Below, in pieces: positions 43,567 through 55,398 of a stretch of DNA of 64,000 nucleotides. The notes beneath the pieces are model-generated. The model did no database searches, had not been told where the DNA came from, and saw only the letters and a program-made list of their open reading frames with translations. The DNA is from Pyropia haitanensis (lineage: Eukaryota > Rhodophyta > Bangiophyceae > Bangiales > Bangiaceae): assembly GCA_008729055.1 (NCBI GenBank), contig SDUX01000004.1, forward strand, positions 6,836,559-6,900,558. The letters run 5' to 3'. A program made the translations under genes and the position numbers. The stretch's first letter is position 1. Every line of letters begins with the position of its first letter.

Positions 43567-46362
43567 ATGTCCATCTCCCGGATGGAGACGCTTGGCCCCC
43601 GCGGGAAGCCGTGGGAGGATCAGCGCCGCTTTGTGACGCTTCGGGAGTTGCCCAAGAGCGCCTTCTTCTCCAAGACGGCCGTGGCGGCCATGCCCAATGG
43701 CCGCGGCCGCACGGTCATGTATTCGCATGGCGAGGTGTACAAGATGGTGGAGACCGTCGCGTCTGCGATGCGCGAGAGCGGCGTCCGCCCCGGCACCGTG
43801 TGTGCGATGGTGGCGCCCAACAGTTTTGACCTGGTGGTGTACTTTATGGCGGTGCAGTGGATTGGGGCGGTCGCGGCGCCGATTGACACGTCGCTGTGCA
43901 AGGAGGAGATCGTGTCGGCGCTCAAGTCGTCAAAGGCGTCCATTGTGGTGTCCCCGCTGGTGGACGAGGACGAGCGGGACGACAATGAGCTGTGGTGCAA
44001 GGTGGACAGCGCGGTGCGCGAGCTGGGGCTCATCTCCTGGCACTTGTACCGGACGGTCAACACGGGCGTGCAGATTGAGATGCACGGCGTCCGTGCGAGC
44101 GAGAGCGCGGCGTGGAATGGGGGCTCTGCGGACTACAAGGTCGACCCTGACGAGGTGGCGGTGCACCTGGTGGCGACGGACTCGGCGCCGCTGGCGATTT
44201 TGCCGTTGACGCACCGCAACCTGGCCGAGGCGGCCAAGTCGTTTGTGGAGACCTACGACCTGGTGCCGGGCCAGGCAACGATGGTGACGTCGCCGCTGAG
44301 CACCATCCAAGGGGTGCTCACGCTTATCTCTTCTTTTTTGTCTGGTGGCTTGGTCGTCCTTCCGGGCGACGGCGTCTTTGACGTGACGGAGTTTTGGAAC
44401 ATCGCGGCGCTCTACGAGATTTCGTGGCTGTCAGCAGACGTGGAGGACGTGGTTGCCCTGCACACCGAGACGGCAACGCAGATTGAGAATGGTAGCAACA
44501 AGCACAGCGACGTCCAGCTGGCGTTTGTGCGCTGCACGGGCGGGGTGGTGGCCCCCGAGCTGGTGTCAGCCATGGCCGAGACGCTTCGCACGCCGGTGCT
44601 GTGCGCCTATGGCCCAGCAGAGGCGTCTGGTAACTCGTGCACTAACCTGCTCGTGAGCCGCCGCGGCCAGTCGTTTGGCAAGACTGCCACCAACTGTGCT
44701 GTGGGCATCTTTGACCCCGAAACTCGCCTGCCTGTGGAGGCTGGCACTGCCGGGGACGTCGCTGTGGCCGGTGATAATGTGGCGGCGGGCTTCCTGGACG
44801 GCGGTGAGGCCAACGCGTCGTACATCATTGTGGATGAGTCGGATGAGGAGAAGCCCAAGAGCTGGTTCCTCACCGGCGACCGCGGTCATATGGACGAGGA
44901 CGGCTTCCTGTTTGTTTCTGGGGACTCTCGCAAGATGCGCGCGGCTGAGCTGGTCGCCATCGAAGCCGAGAAGGCCCGGCTGGAAGAGGCGGAGCGCATC
45001 GCCCTTGAGAAAGAGACCCGCCGCAGTGGCGAGGAGTGTGCTGCCGCTGTTATGGCACGGCAGCTGGCCGCATCGGACCAAGAGTCGGAGGGTGCGTCGG
45101 AGGAGCAGTTTGGTACGGCCTCGGAGACTGCGTCGGACTCGTCTGAGGTGGTGGACGACGACTCGGAGGAGGAGTCGGCGACGGATGCGGAGGCGTCAGA
45201 AGAGGAGACGGAGACCGAGGACGCTGCCGCCGTAGAGTCCGAGGATGACAGCCGCGCAAAGGAGGCTGCGGCAGCCGCTGCTGCTGCGACAGCGGCTGCG
45301 GCCGCTGCTGCTGTGGCACATGATCGCTTTGGCGGCAAGAGCGATGATGACGCCGACAAGGGGCCTAAAGATGCCGAAGAGGGCACCCGTGGGCTGGCTC
45401 GTCGCTGGGAGAACCAGCCTCGGGACGCGGAGGCGGAGGAAGTCCGCCCAGCAAAGGCTGAGGTGGTGCAGAGCGGCGTGGACAAGGAAACGTCAGACGC
45501 GATTCTGGCGCGCATGGCGGAGATTGAGGCGGGCCAGAAGCGCCTGGAGGTGGAGCTTGCCGCGCGTCATGCAAAGGAGCTTGCAGAGTTGGAGGCCCGC
45601 TTGGAGGCGGCCGAGGCCCAGGCGGCAGCCGCTGCAGAGGAGCAGCGCCGCGCTACGGAAGAGGCGCGGTCGATGCCGGCGGTCAACAATGTGCTGATGA
45701 CGCCGCAGCTGTTGTCCATCAACATGGATGCCATCGAGGCGGCGGTCATTGCCGCGGCGGCGTCTGCCGAGGGCTCTGCGGCCTCGACGGCCGAGGCGTT
45801 CAAGGCCGCCGAGGCGGCCAAGAAGGCGGCAGAGATGTCGGAGCGTGCGTCGCAGTCGTCGCAGCAGGCCATCCGCGCCATCCCGCCGCCCATCCCCCAC
45901 CCGGCGGTGGTGGTGGAAGAGGTGCCCGAGGTAGCCCCGCGGGACGTGTCGCTCGCCGCGTTTGACGCCCAGTCGGTGACCAAGGTCATTAAGGTGTCGC
46001 TCGACGACATTGAGGCGGTGATGCGGCAGCACCCGGCGGTGGCGGCGGTGCGCGCGTTTGGCAAGGCCGACACCCGCTACGGCTATGACGTCTACTGCGC
46101 GGTGGTGGCGAAGAAGGGCGCGCGGCTTTCCGAGGCGTGGCTCAAGCTGCATGCGCAGAGTATGCTGCCCGCCACGATGGTGCCGCGCAAGTTCTTTGCG
46201 TGCTCCCTGCCGTCGCTGGGCGCCGCGGACCGGGTGTCGCTGGCGTCGGAGCGGGCGCTGCAGGACATGAACGCGTCGGCGGGGCTGTCCAACGTCAAGC
46301 AGATCAAGGCGCCGCAGTGGAAGCCAACGACGGCGGCCCGCCCGGCGACGACGGCGCAGTAG
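43567..46362 (+). CDS. Acyl-CoA synthetase-like AMP-binding protein with coiled-coil insert, probable pseudoenzyme
   Basis: The frame encodes 931 residues from the ATG at 43567. Residues 1-457 follow the adenylate-forming fold of the AAE3/Pcs60 group: GVRPGTVCAMVAPNSFDLVV, IGAVAAPIDTSLCKEEIVSA, CAYGPAEASG and WFLTGDRGHMDEDGFLFVSG. Residues about 805-900 form the small C-terminal domain (IKVSLDDIEAVMRQHPAVAA). Key catalytic motifs are missing. The SGTTGxPK phosphate loop reads ATDSAPLAIL, the PLFHxxG His is replaced (PLSTIQG), and the final PKTxxGK lysine motif reads LGAADRVSLA. About 345 residues of Glu/Ala-rich, acidic and coiled-coil-like sequence interrupt the hinge. Ligase activity is therefore unlikely. 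A scaffold or sensor that kept the fold is an inference. Intronless, with no targeting signal seen. Confidence 0.85.
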   Translation: MSISRMETLGPRGKPWEDQRRFVTLRELPKSAFFSKTAVAAMPNGRGRTVMYSHGEVYKMVETVASAMRESGVRPGTVCAMVAPNSFDLVVYFMAVQWIGAVAAPIDTSLCKEEIVSALKSSKASIVVSPLVDEDERDDNELWCKVDSAVRELGLISWHLYRTVNTGVQIEMHGVRASESAAWNGGSADYKVDPDEVAVHLVATDSAPLAILPLTHRNLAEAAKSFVETYDLVPGQATMVTSPLSTIQGVLTLISSFLSGGLVVLPGDGVFDVTEFWNIAALYEISWLSADVEDVVALHTETATQIENGSNKHSDVQLAFVRCTGGVVAPELVSAMAETLRTPVLCAYGPAEASGNSCTNLLVSRRGQSFGKTATNCAVGIFDPETRLPVEAGTAGDVAVAGDNVAAGFLDGGEANASYIIVDESDEEKPKSWFLTGDRGHMDEDGFLFVSGDSRKMRAAELVAIEAEKARLEEAERIALEKETRRSGEECAAAVMARQLAASDQESEGASEEQFGTASETASDSSEVVDDDSEEESATDAEASEEETETEDAAAVESEDDSRAKEAAAAAAAATAAAAAAAVAHDRFGGKSDDDADKGPKDAEEGTRGLARRWENQPRDAEAEEVRPAKAEVVQSGVDKETSDAILARMAEIEAGQKRLEVELAARHAKELAELEARLEAAEAQAAAAAEEQRRATEEARSMPAVNNVLMTPQLLSINMDAIEAAVIAAAASAEGSAASTAEAFKAAEAAKKAAEMSERASQSSQQAIRAIPPPIPHPAVVVEEVPEVAPRDVSLAAFDAQSVTKVIKVSLDDIEAVMRQHPAVAAVRAFGKADTRYGYDVYCAVVAKKGARLSEAWLKLHAQSMLPATMVPRKFFACSLPSLGAADRVSLASERALQDMNASAGLSNVKQIKAPQWKPTTAARPATTAQ

Positions 46363-46825
46363 CTTGGAGGGATGTGTGCCCGGCAGTGAAGCAGCCGATG
46401 CGCTGCCTGTTAGTCGAAGCAGTGCACCTGTGGGTCTGGACCGTATTGGACGCGGTTGTGCTGTGTGCTTTTGTGCTGGTGTCGATGCTCGTTGAAGAGA
46501 GAGCGTCACCGTTGCGTGTGTGCTGCGCTCGTGCGGTTTACGCCCAATTAACAGACCGTGATTGCTACGTGTACCGTCGCCTCGTCCGGTTGAACGCGGC
46601 CCGTTCACGCGCTTGCACGTGGTTGCTGCGCCACCGGTATAGATGAGCGACCTAGCGTCACACCACATCTCCATGGTCTCCTGACCAAGCGCGATGCTGT
46701 CTCCTCCCCGCGCACCCGTCTGTCGTGTCAGCTGGTGCCCTCCCCACCCTCCGCGACGGTCGCCCCCCAGTTCGGCCCTCTCGCCCACACCAGGCACGGT
46801 CACCGCTAGCCCCCCTTGCACGTTC
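46363..46825. other. Convergent intergenic region
   Basis: The 463 bases between the stop codons of the AMP-binding gene (+) and the unknown Ala/Gly-rich gene (-) contain no supported gene. Confidence 0.6.
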
Positions 46826-47453
46826 CTAGCTGTCGCTCAACAGCGGCTCTAACGTAAAAGCGTAACCCCACGGGCGGCGGCAGTGCGCCCGACCCGCCGC
46901 AGCCCCCCCCCCACCCCCCCCTTCCCCCGTCGCAACCAGCGCATACCCGAGCACCGGAGGCCGCAGCGTCCGAATGCCCACCCACCCCGGCGGCAGCACC
47001 CCCCCCCCGGCGGCGCTGCCCAGGGCGGGCCCGTAGAACCGCAACGCCACCCCCGCCGGCAGCGACGTGCGGTCGTCCACGGCCAGCCGCACGGCAGTTG
47101 CCCACGGCGGCAGCCGCAGCCGCCGCGCACCCGGCGGCGGCATCCCCGCCGCGTCCGCCGTCCCGTCGGCACCGCCGTCGTCGCCGCCGCCGCCGTCGTC
47201 GTCCTCATCGTCGTCGTCGTTGTTGTCGTCGTGGCGCGGGCCGCCAAGGACCACCGCCGCTGCCGGCAGCGGGTGGTCGCTCGCCACCGCCACCACCGCC
47301 GCGCGGGTGCGCCGCCGCAGGCAGGCGCGGTCAAACGGGCGGCCGTCCAGCCGCGGGCGACCATAGTAGCGGTCGATGACAGCGGCCGCCGCGGCCGCCG
47401 CGGCCGCCGCGGCAACGTCGGCCGGTCGCGGCACCTCCCCCCGGTGCCCAGGC

Positions 47454-47490
<37 letters not shown>

Positions 47491-48106
47491 AGCCAAAGCC
47501 GCCGCCGTCGCCGCCGCCACCGTCGCGGCGGCGGCGGCTGGCCGCCTCCTCCGCCACCAGCGCGTGGTAGCGGTAGTAGGCGAGGCACTCGGCGGGGGGA
47601 AGGTCGCCCAGCCGCTCCACCGACGCCATCACCGCGGGCGGCAGGTCCAACAACCGCACACACCCCCCAAGACCTCCGTCGGCGGGTGACAGCAGCGGGC
47701 GGAGGCGGTCCGTTACCGCGTCGCGCTGCGCGGGGGACCAGAGCGCCGCCTCGGCGGCGACCGCGTCGTCGGCGACGCCCGCGGCGGCGGCGGCCCAGCG
47801 GCGGACCGCCCCCCACACTGCCGCTTCGCGCGGCGGCCACGCCGCGTCCACCGCCAGGGCCGCCGCCACCGACGCCGCGGGGAGGTGCGCCAGGTTGGCT
47901 GGGGGAGGCGGCCGCCCTGCCGCCGCGAGTGGCGGCGCCAGCACCGCCCGCGCGGCAGCGGCGGTGGTGGCGGCGGCCGCGGCGGCGGCGGCGGCGCCGC
48001 CATCAGCTGCCAAGTCCTCCCCTTCCTCATCGTCCGTGTCTGTGTCAAAGGAGGAGGGGGTGGGGTCAAAGAAGGCCGCAAAGCGGCGGCGGGCGGCCGC
48101 GGCCAT
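46826..48106 (-). CDS. Hypothetical Ala/Gly-rich protein
   Basis: From the ATG at 48106 the frame encodes 426 residues. It starts with MAAAARRRFAAFFDP and an acidic stretch SSFDTDTDDEEGED. A possibly folded segment (about residues 85-185) contains WGAVRRWAAAAAGV, VRLLDLPPAVMASVERLGDL and PPAECLAYYRYHALVAEEA. A Gly-run, an Asp-rich run (DDNNDDDDEDDD) and a beta-rich C-terminus (RLRLPPWATAVRLAVDD and ALRFYGP) follow. Codon third positions are nearly all C/G and the opposite strand has no comparable frame, so it is probably real. I do not recognise the family. No signal peptide or membrane span is seen. Poly-G at about 47460-47490 could conceal a frame error. Confidence 0.6.
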
Positions 48107-48967
48107 GGCCAGCGCCGATGCCAAACGCGGTCCCCGTCGGAGTGGGGAGCAAAAACAGCGAGGAAGAGCGCGGACGCACTCGCTCGGCCCCTACCCGCAG
48201 GCCGGCCAGAGCAGCAGCTGGCGTTGCATCGCGTCGCGACGAGGGCAGCGCGTACGAGAGGCGGGGGGGGGGGGGGGGGGGGGCGTCCGCCGCTCGGGGC
48301 AGCGGAGGCATCGCCACGGATCCTCGGCTGCGAGTGACGGTGGTGGCCGCGCTGCTGGTCGGCGGCGATGGAGTATTTTCCATAATAACTACCACATTAA
48401 GTACCTATCCCACAGCATTGTCATGTAGCCCCCCAATGACGCGTGCGCGCGTAGGCGACTTGGCCGCGACGCGCCCTCGTGGTCAGCGGCTGGTCGACGT
48501 CCCGCCTCCCTTCACCACCGCGGCTTGGCGTCCTCTTCACCGCCGCGGCTTGGTGTCCTCTTCTTCGCCGCTGCTCCCACCATTATCTCCCCTTCCCCGC
48601 GTTTTTTTCCCTACTCTGCACCCGCGTTGGCGTCCTCGTGTCTTCTTGCTCTGCCATCTCACTGTCGTAGGCGAGGTGGTCAGCCGGGCTTTGCACAACT
48701 GCAGCTGGTCAACGTCCCGCCGCCCCTCACCGCCGAGCCGACCTGGTGTGTTGCCTTGCCCCCCGTTTCCGCAACCACCTGTCCACTCCCGTGTGTGCTT
48801 GCACCACTTTCCCCCTCCCGCTGCCGCCCCCCCGCCCGTGCCTGGACTTTCACCGCCTTCCGTGCCCCGCCCCGGCCCGTGCCTGGACGCCGCCACCTTT
48901 TTGCCGCTTCGCCCCGCCCCGCCCCCCCCCCCCCCCGCCGCGCACCACGCCGGCGGCGGGCGCCGCG
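48107..48967. promoter_or_regulatory. Divergent promoter region, unknown gene and TAF8
   Basis: The 860 bases between divergent starts contain a long G-run near 48264-48284 and an AT-rich pocket at 48378-48425 (TTTTCCATAATAACTACC). The pocket is the only low-GC patch and is the likeliest core promoter area. No gene is supported inside. Confidence 0.4.
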
Positions 48968-50423
48968 ATGCCCCCCCCCCCCGACGATGGCCCCGACGCG
49001 TTTGCCCGCACCGCCACCCGCGTCGCTGTCGCCCAAGTCCTCTACGCGCAGGCGCAGCGCCTCGCGCGGGCCCCCCCCCCCCGGGCGTCGGCGGCGCCCC
49101 CCCCCCCCCCCCCCACCCCTTCCCGGCGGCGGCGGCGCCACCGCCGCCGCCACTCCGTCGGCCCTCTCCGACCTGCTCACCTCCGAGACGGTCCTCGCCA
49201 CCCTCACCGCCCTCACCGCGAGCTTCCTAACCACCACGGGCGGCCGCGCGGCGGCGGCGGCCGCCGCGACGGGGCGGTCCCGCCCGCACGCGGGGGACGT
49301 CCTCGCCGTCCTCGATGGCCTCTCCCGGGGTGGGGGGGGGGGCTGGGGCGGACCCCGCGACGGCGGGCCCGCCGCCGCCGCCGCGCGCGCCGCGGCGGCG
49401 CTGGGCGAGTACGCCCGGTTTGAGGAGGTGCCCTTCCCGGGGGGGGGGGAGCGGTCCCGCCGTTTCCCGCCGCGCCGGGTACTCTGGGTGCGGCGGGGGG
49501 GGGGCGGGGGGGGGGGGGGGGGAGGGGGGCTGGGGGGGGGGGGGGGGGGCGCCGGCGTCGCCCGCAAGCGCGCGCGCGACGCGGAGCGCGACGCGCGGCG
49601 GCGCGCGTTCCTGGCCGCCCACTCAGCACGCGCGCGGGCGCCGGCCGCGGACGCGGCGGTGGGGGCCGGCGGGACGGCCGACGCGGACGGTGCGGCCGCC
49701 ACGGCGGCGGCGGCCGCCGCCGCCCAGCGGCGGCGGCCGTACATGGAGGCGTGGATGCCGCCGCTGCCGCCGGCGCACACGTACATGGCCACGCCCGGCG
49801 TGATTGTGCCGGCCGCCGCCGCCGCCACCGCCGCTGCCGCCGCCGGTCCGCCGGCGGGGGTGGCGGCGGCGGGCGCGGCGGGCGGCGACGGCGAGCACGC
49901 GCCGCCCACCCCGACGTCCACGGTGGACGGCAAGGAGGTGGTGGCGGCGGCGGCTGGCGCCGCGCCGCCGCCACCGGCGGCGGCGGCGGCGGCGCCCCCC
50001 ATCCCCCCGTCGGCGGCGGCCGCGGCGGTCGCGTCACGGCTGGCGGTGACGCGGTCGCTGGCACGGCTCAAGGCGGCCGCCGCGGCAACGACCGCCGCGG
50101 CGGCGGCGGCCGCCGCGGCGGGCGCGGTGGCCAACCCGTTCCTCGCGCCGCCGGCGCTCGTCGCTGCCGCCGCCCCCGCCGATGGTGGCGACGGGGACGG
50201 TGGCGGGGGTGGTGGCGGCAGCGACGGCGGCGGCGGTGGCGGCGGCGACGGCATGCACGCCAACGGGGGGGGAGGGTACACGGCCGAGGGCGGCGGCGGC
50301 GGCGACACGCCGCCGCCACCGCCGCTGCCGCCGCCCCGTGAGCCGCCCGAGCCGCTGCCGTCGGCCAGCGGCGACGGCGGTGACGGCGGCGGGGGCATGG
50401 GGAGTGGCGGTGGGGGGGGTTAG
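48968..50423 (+). CDS. TAF8: TAF8, TFIID subunit, frame interrupted by C-runs
   Basis: The ATG at 48968 opens a histone-fold start (DAFARTATRVAVAQVLYAQA). The next 40 bases include C-runs of 12 (49071-49082) and 18 (49097-49114), after which the fold continues one base out of frame as SALSDLLTSETVLATLTALT. The second frame then carries a basic patch (ARKRARDAERDARRR) and the TAF8 signature YMEAWMPPLPPAHTYMATP at 49740-49796, matching WLPxFPDPHTYxxTP of animals and plants. A second conserved-looking block (AAAVASRLAVTRSLARLKAA) and a Gly tail follow. TAF8 pairs with TAF10 in TFIID. The break is either a homopolymer indel in assembly or a true slippage site. The alanine runs exceed those of known TAF8 proteins. 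Confidence 0.75.
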
Positions 50424-51026
50424 GGTGCCGCCCGCGACGACCGCCCGACGCGACGGCGACGGCGGCGGCGGCGGGCGACGCGGCGGCGGCGGCGGGTAGC
50501 GGCGGCGCGGGGGGGGCGGGAGCCACCGCGCGCCCGCGTCGACACGATCCTGGCGGCCGCCGCGGCCGCGGCGGGGGATGACTGGGGAGCGCGCGCCGCG
50601 GCGGGGGGGGGGGGGAGCGCCCGGCCGCACGCGTGGTGGGATACCGTGAGGGGAGGGCGGGGGGGGGGGGGGGGGGGGGGCGATGTGGGGGGGGGGCTCG
50701 CCGCGGCAACGGCGGCGGCGACCACGCGCGGCCGCGCCGGGTTTGGCCGCGAGCGGGGGGGCTGGCCTTTTGGGCGGCGCGGCACGGCGCGGCGCGGCAT
50801 CACTGGCGGGGAAGTTGGAGGTGGGGGGGGGGGGGGGGGGTGTGACGGCGCGTGGCGGCGTGGGGGGCGGCGGCCCGCGGCGGCGCCGCGGGCGCGCCGC
50901 GCTGCCCAGCCGCCGTGGCGGGCACTGCATGGGACACTGAGAAAGAGAAAAAAAAAAAAAAAAAAGAGGAAAAAGCATGCATCGGGGGACTGGCTGGCCA
51001 CGCCCGCTCCCACCCACCGCGCCGCC
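50424..51026. other. Convergent intergenic region TAF8/SAPS gene with A18 run
   Basis: This is GC-rich sequence without a supported gene. An 18-base A run at 50948-50965, set in GAAAGAG...GAGGAAAAA, stands out against the GC. On the minus strand it is a T-rich tract just after the SAPS stop, where 3'-end processing would be expected. Poly-G runs lie at about 50660-50680 and 50823-50840. Confidence 0.5.
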
Positions 51027-52121
51027 CTACGGGGCGACGCCGACGGTCCCCCCCCCCCCACCCCATACGGCAGCGCGCCCGACGCGCTCGGCGCGAGGTC
51101 GGGGCGGTCGCCCCCCCCCCCCCCCCCCCCCCCCCGCCTCCGCGGTGGGCATCCCCCCCTCCAGCTCCGCGGCGGCCCACGCGCCAAACGCGCGGAGGCC
51201 GCCGCCCCCAATCGCCGCCCGCACCGCCGCCGCGTCCTCTGCCGGCGGGGACAGCTCGAGGTAGTCCCGCACCGCCGCGGCCATCCGCAGCAGCTGCCCG
51301 CGGCACGCGACGGGCGTGACCGCACGGTGCGGTTCGGCGGCGGCGGCGGCGGCCCAGAGGCGGAGGAGCGTCGGCACGAGCGCGCCGTCGGGGCCGACGA
51401 GCGCCGCGCGGAGGGCGGGCTCGCGGACGCGAAAGGCGGTCTCGACGGCAACGGCGACGACGTGGAGGAGGAGCGAGTTGAGGGGGAGCCGCTCAAAGAG
51501 GGCGAGCAGCACCGGCGCGGTGCCCGCGTCGGCAACGCCCCGCACCGACGCGTCGCCGCCAAACTGGAGCAGCACGATGAGCAGCTCAATGATCTTGAGG
51601 CGGGTCAGGCCGAGCGGCGACACGACCGGCGCCCACATCGTGTCCACGACCGCCGTGGCCGACGCGGCGGCCGCGGCGGCCGCCGCCGCGTCCGCGGCGG
51701 TGATGGTCGTGGACGTTTCCGTGGCGGACGTGGCCGCGTCGGCCGCGCCGCGGGCGTCGGCCGGCGGGGGCACCCACGCCGCCGCCGTGCCGACCGTCTT
51801 GGGCGACCGCAGCACGTTGACGAGCGCCGGCACGCGGCTGCGGAGCGCCGCCTCGTACCCCCGCGTGTCGGTACGGCGGACGAGCGCGCGGATGCCCGCC
51901 GCGGACGACTCGGCGCCATTGACCGCCGTCACCAGCAGGTACCGCGCGGCGGTGAGGGCGGTGGAGAGGGCGTAGCCGCGGGCGTCGCCGGCGGCCATGG
52001 CCGCGAGGCCGGTATCGAGGAGCGCCACGACCGGCTCGGGGTGGGCAAACACGTCGAGCGAGTCGAGGCACGTGTTGTACTCGGCGACAAAGCCGCCGTC
52101 CGCGCCGCCGCCGTCCCCGCG

Positions 52122-52166
<45 letters not shown>

Positions 52167-52190
52167 CCGATCACCCCCGCCACCGTCGCG

Positions 52191-52241
<51 letters not shown>

Positions 52242-53256
52242 CTCCCGTCCGCCCCCCCCACCCGCGCCCGCCTCCATCGACGGCGTGACAATGACGCGCA
52301 GCGCAATGCCGACGAGCACGCGGCTCACATTCTCAATCGTTGCCGACGCCGCCTCGGTGGGCGGCACCACCGCCGCGGCGGCGGCAAACCGGCGGACGAG
52401 CGCGCCGTGGATGCCCGCCTGCGCGAGCACCGGGATCATGGGCGTGTGGGTGGGCCCAAAGCGCAGCTCCGCCTGCGCCTGCACCGTCGACAGCAGGTGC
52501 AGCAGCACCTCGGGGGTGTTGGCGTAGCCGACATGGCGCAGCAGGTCGTCAATGACGCCCGGCCGGCGTGCGACCGCGGCGGTCGCGTCGTCGGCACTAT
52601 CGCGGAGCACCGACAGGAGCACCTTGGTCACCGCCCGCACGACAAACGGGTCCGCCTTGACGCCGCCCACCGCCTCCTCCTCCCACACCCCCGACGGCAG
52701 CGGCGGCGTCGGTGGCCCACACCCGTACGCCGCGCCCGCGCCGGCGGTCGCGTACGCGCCGCCGCCGACCGCCTTGGCCGCGCTCGCCGACGGCGCCAAG
52801 CACCCAAACAGCACGTCCAGGTGGCGGGGCGACAGGTACAGCGCGCGGCGCAGCGCGATGGGCCCCGACGAGAGGAGCATCGACACGACGTACGGGTAGC
52901 GGCGGGCCGACGCGGCCGCGTCCGCGTCCTCGGCCCGCGGCGGCGCGAGGAGGGTGAGGTGACCGAGGAGGCCCTCGAGGGCGGCGGGCTTGACGAGGAG
53001 CTTGACGAGCGCCTCCTTGGCGTCGTGCGGTAGCCGCTCCGACAGCCCGTACATGGCGTCGAGGAGGGACCCCAGCGGCGCCTTGCCACTCGCCACCGCG
53101 TCGAGGCGGCCACGGAACGCGGCGCCGGGCTTGTCCGCCGACGACAGCGAGCGGAGGCCCGACAGCGCGCCCGACGCAAACGACAGCGAGTGCCGAAAGT
53201 CAAACGAGCGGGGGCCCGACCCGCCGTCCCGCCCGCCGCCGCCGCCGCCGTCCCGC

Positions 53257-53300
<44 letters not shown>

Positions 53301-53658
53301 CCCACCACCGCTGCCGCCGGCGGCGGCGCCACCCCCAACGCCACCCCCACCGACGCCTGGGGCGCCACCCCCCCCCCCACCCCCCCAACCCCCCCCCCCC
53401 CCCCCCCAGGGGTGGCACCAACAACGCCACCAAAACTCCCCCCCCCCCCCCCCAACCCCCCCCCCCTCCCCCCCCATCCCCCCCCGGCGCACCGCATACC
53501 CCCCCCCCCATCAGCGGCGCCCGCCATCCCCCCCCCCCCCCCCAGCCCATCACCACCACCACCACCACCACCACCACCACCGCCACCGCCACCCCCACCG
53601 CCACCGCCACGCAGGCCGAGGCTGCCCAGGCTCGCCGACCCGCCCGGCCCGTCCAGGC

Positions 53659-53689
<31 letters not shown>

Positions 53690-54155
53690 CCCACCCCCCA
53701 CCGCCGCGGGATCAAAGCCGGCGCCAACGCCGGCGCGACCACCCCCCCCCCCCCACCGCCGCCTCCGCCGCCCCCCCCCCCGCCACCGCCACCGCCACCG
53801 CCACCGCCACCGCCACCGCCACCGCCACCGCCGCCGCCACCACCCCCCAGCCCATACGCCGCGACCTCCCCCGACGGGTCGACAAAGTCGGTAAGGCGGC
53901 GCCCCCCCCCCCACCCCTCCCCCCCACCCCCCCACCCCCACCGCCACCGCCACCGCCACCGCCACCCCCACCCCCACCCCCCTCCACGCGGTCCGCCCTC
54001 CCCCCCCCCCCCCCCACATGCAGCGCGCGGCTCTTGCGGCCGACAAACCCCCCAATCTTGGGCGGCGACGAGAAGACGCGCTTGGGCAAGCTCCGCGCCC
54101 CCCCCCCCCCCCCTCCGGCACCCCCCCCGGCGACGTGGCCGCCGCGGCGGCGGCG

Positions 54156-54188
<33 letters not shown>

Positions 54189-54675
54189 CCCCCCCCCCCC
54201 CCAAACCGCCCCTTGCCGGCAAGCCCCACAAACGACGCGTCCGCGTCACGGTCACGGCCGCCACGGCGGACGCCGACGCCGCTATCGTCGAGCGAGCCGC
54301 CCTTGCCACCGCCGCCGCCGCCGCCGCCGCCACGGCCGGGCCGGAGCGCCGACCGGAGGCGGCGGAAGAGGTTGGGCTTGCGGCCACCCCCGCCGGGCGT
54401 GCCGCCGGGCGTGCCGCCACCGCCACCGCCACCGCCACCACCACCGCCGCCACCGCCACCGCCGCCGCTACGCCCGCCGCCACCGCCAATGCCGCCGCCC
54501 GCGTCACCGGCCGTGGACAAGGACGCCCGCCCCGACGCGGCGTGTGCGACGGCGGCCGCCGCCGCCGCCGCCGAGGACGGGTGGTGGGTGGTGGTGGGGT
54601 GGCCACCGCCAACGACGAGCGCGGCTAGCCCCGCGCCTGCCGACGCGTGCGACGGCGGCGGCGGCGGCGGCGCCG

Positions 54676-54706
<31 letters not shown>

Positions 54707-55230
54707 TGGGGATGGCACCACCGCCGCCGCCGTTGGCGGCGGCGGCACGCCCATCTCGGCGCCCGCGGTCATCCGGTGCCACCGGGCGCTGCGGCGGCTC
54801 AGCGGCGGCACGCCGGCGCAGGTCGCCGCGGTGGCGGGCCCGCCGCCAGCGGCGGCGGCGGTGGTGGCGGTGGTGGGTGGAGGGGTTGGATGGGAGGTGG
54901 GGGGGGGGAGGCGGGGGGGGGGGGGGGGGTGTACGCCCGCAACCTCCCCCGCCGACCGCGGCGGGGGGGGTAGGAGCGGCTCGGCCGGCAGCCGCGGCGG
55001 GCCGGCGCGGCCACCGCCGCCACCCGCGGTGGTCGTGCCGGTGCCGGTGGTGGCGGTGGTGGTGCCGGTGGCGGCTGCCACGCCGGGCCGGCCGCCGTCG
55101 GGGGGGGTGTCGGCCAGGCGGGAGCGGGAGCGCACCCGCACGAGCGACCGGGCGGCACCGGCGACGGGCTCGACGGCGGCGGGCGCCGCCGCCAACGGCG
55201 GCGGCGGCGACAAGCACGACAACGACGACG

Positions 55231-55276
<46 letters not shown>

Positions 55277-55367
55277 GTGTGGCGGGTGCAGCGGCGGCAC
55301 CGCCGCTGGCCGCGACGGCGGCGCGTGTACGACCGGGACGGGCTGTGGCGGCGGGGGCGGCGGCGAC

Positions 55368-55398
<31 letters not shown>

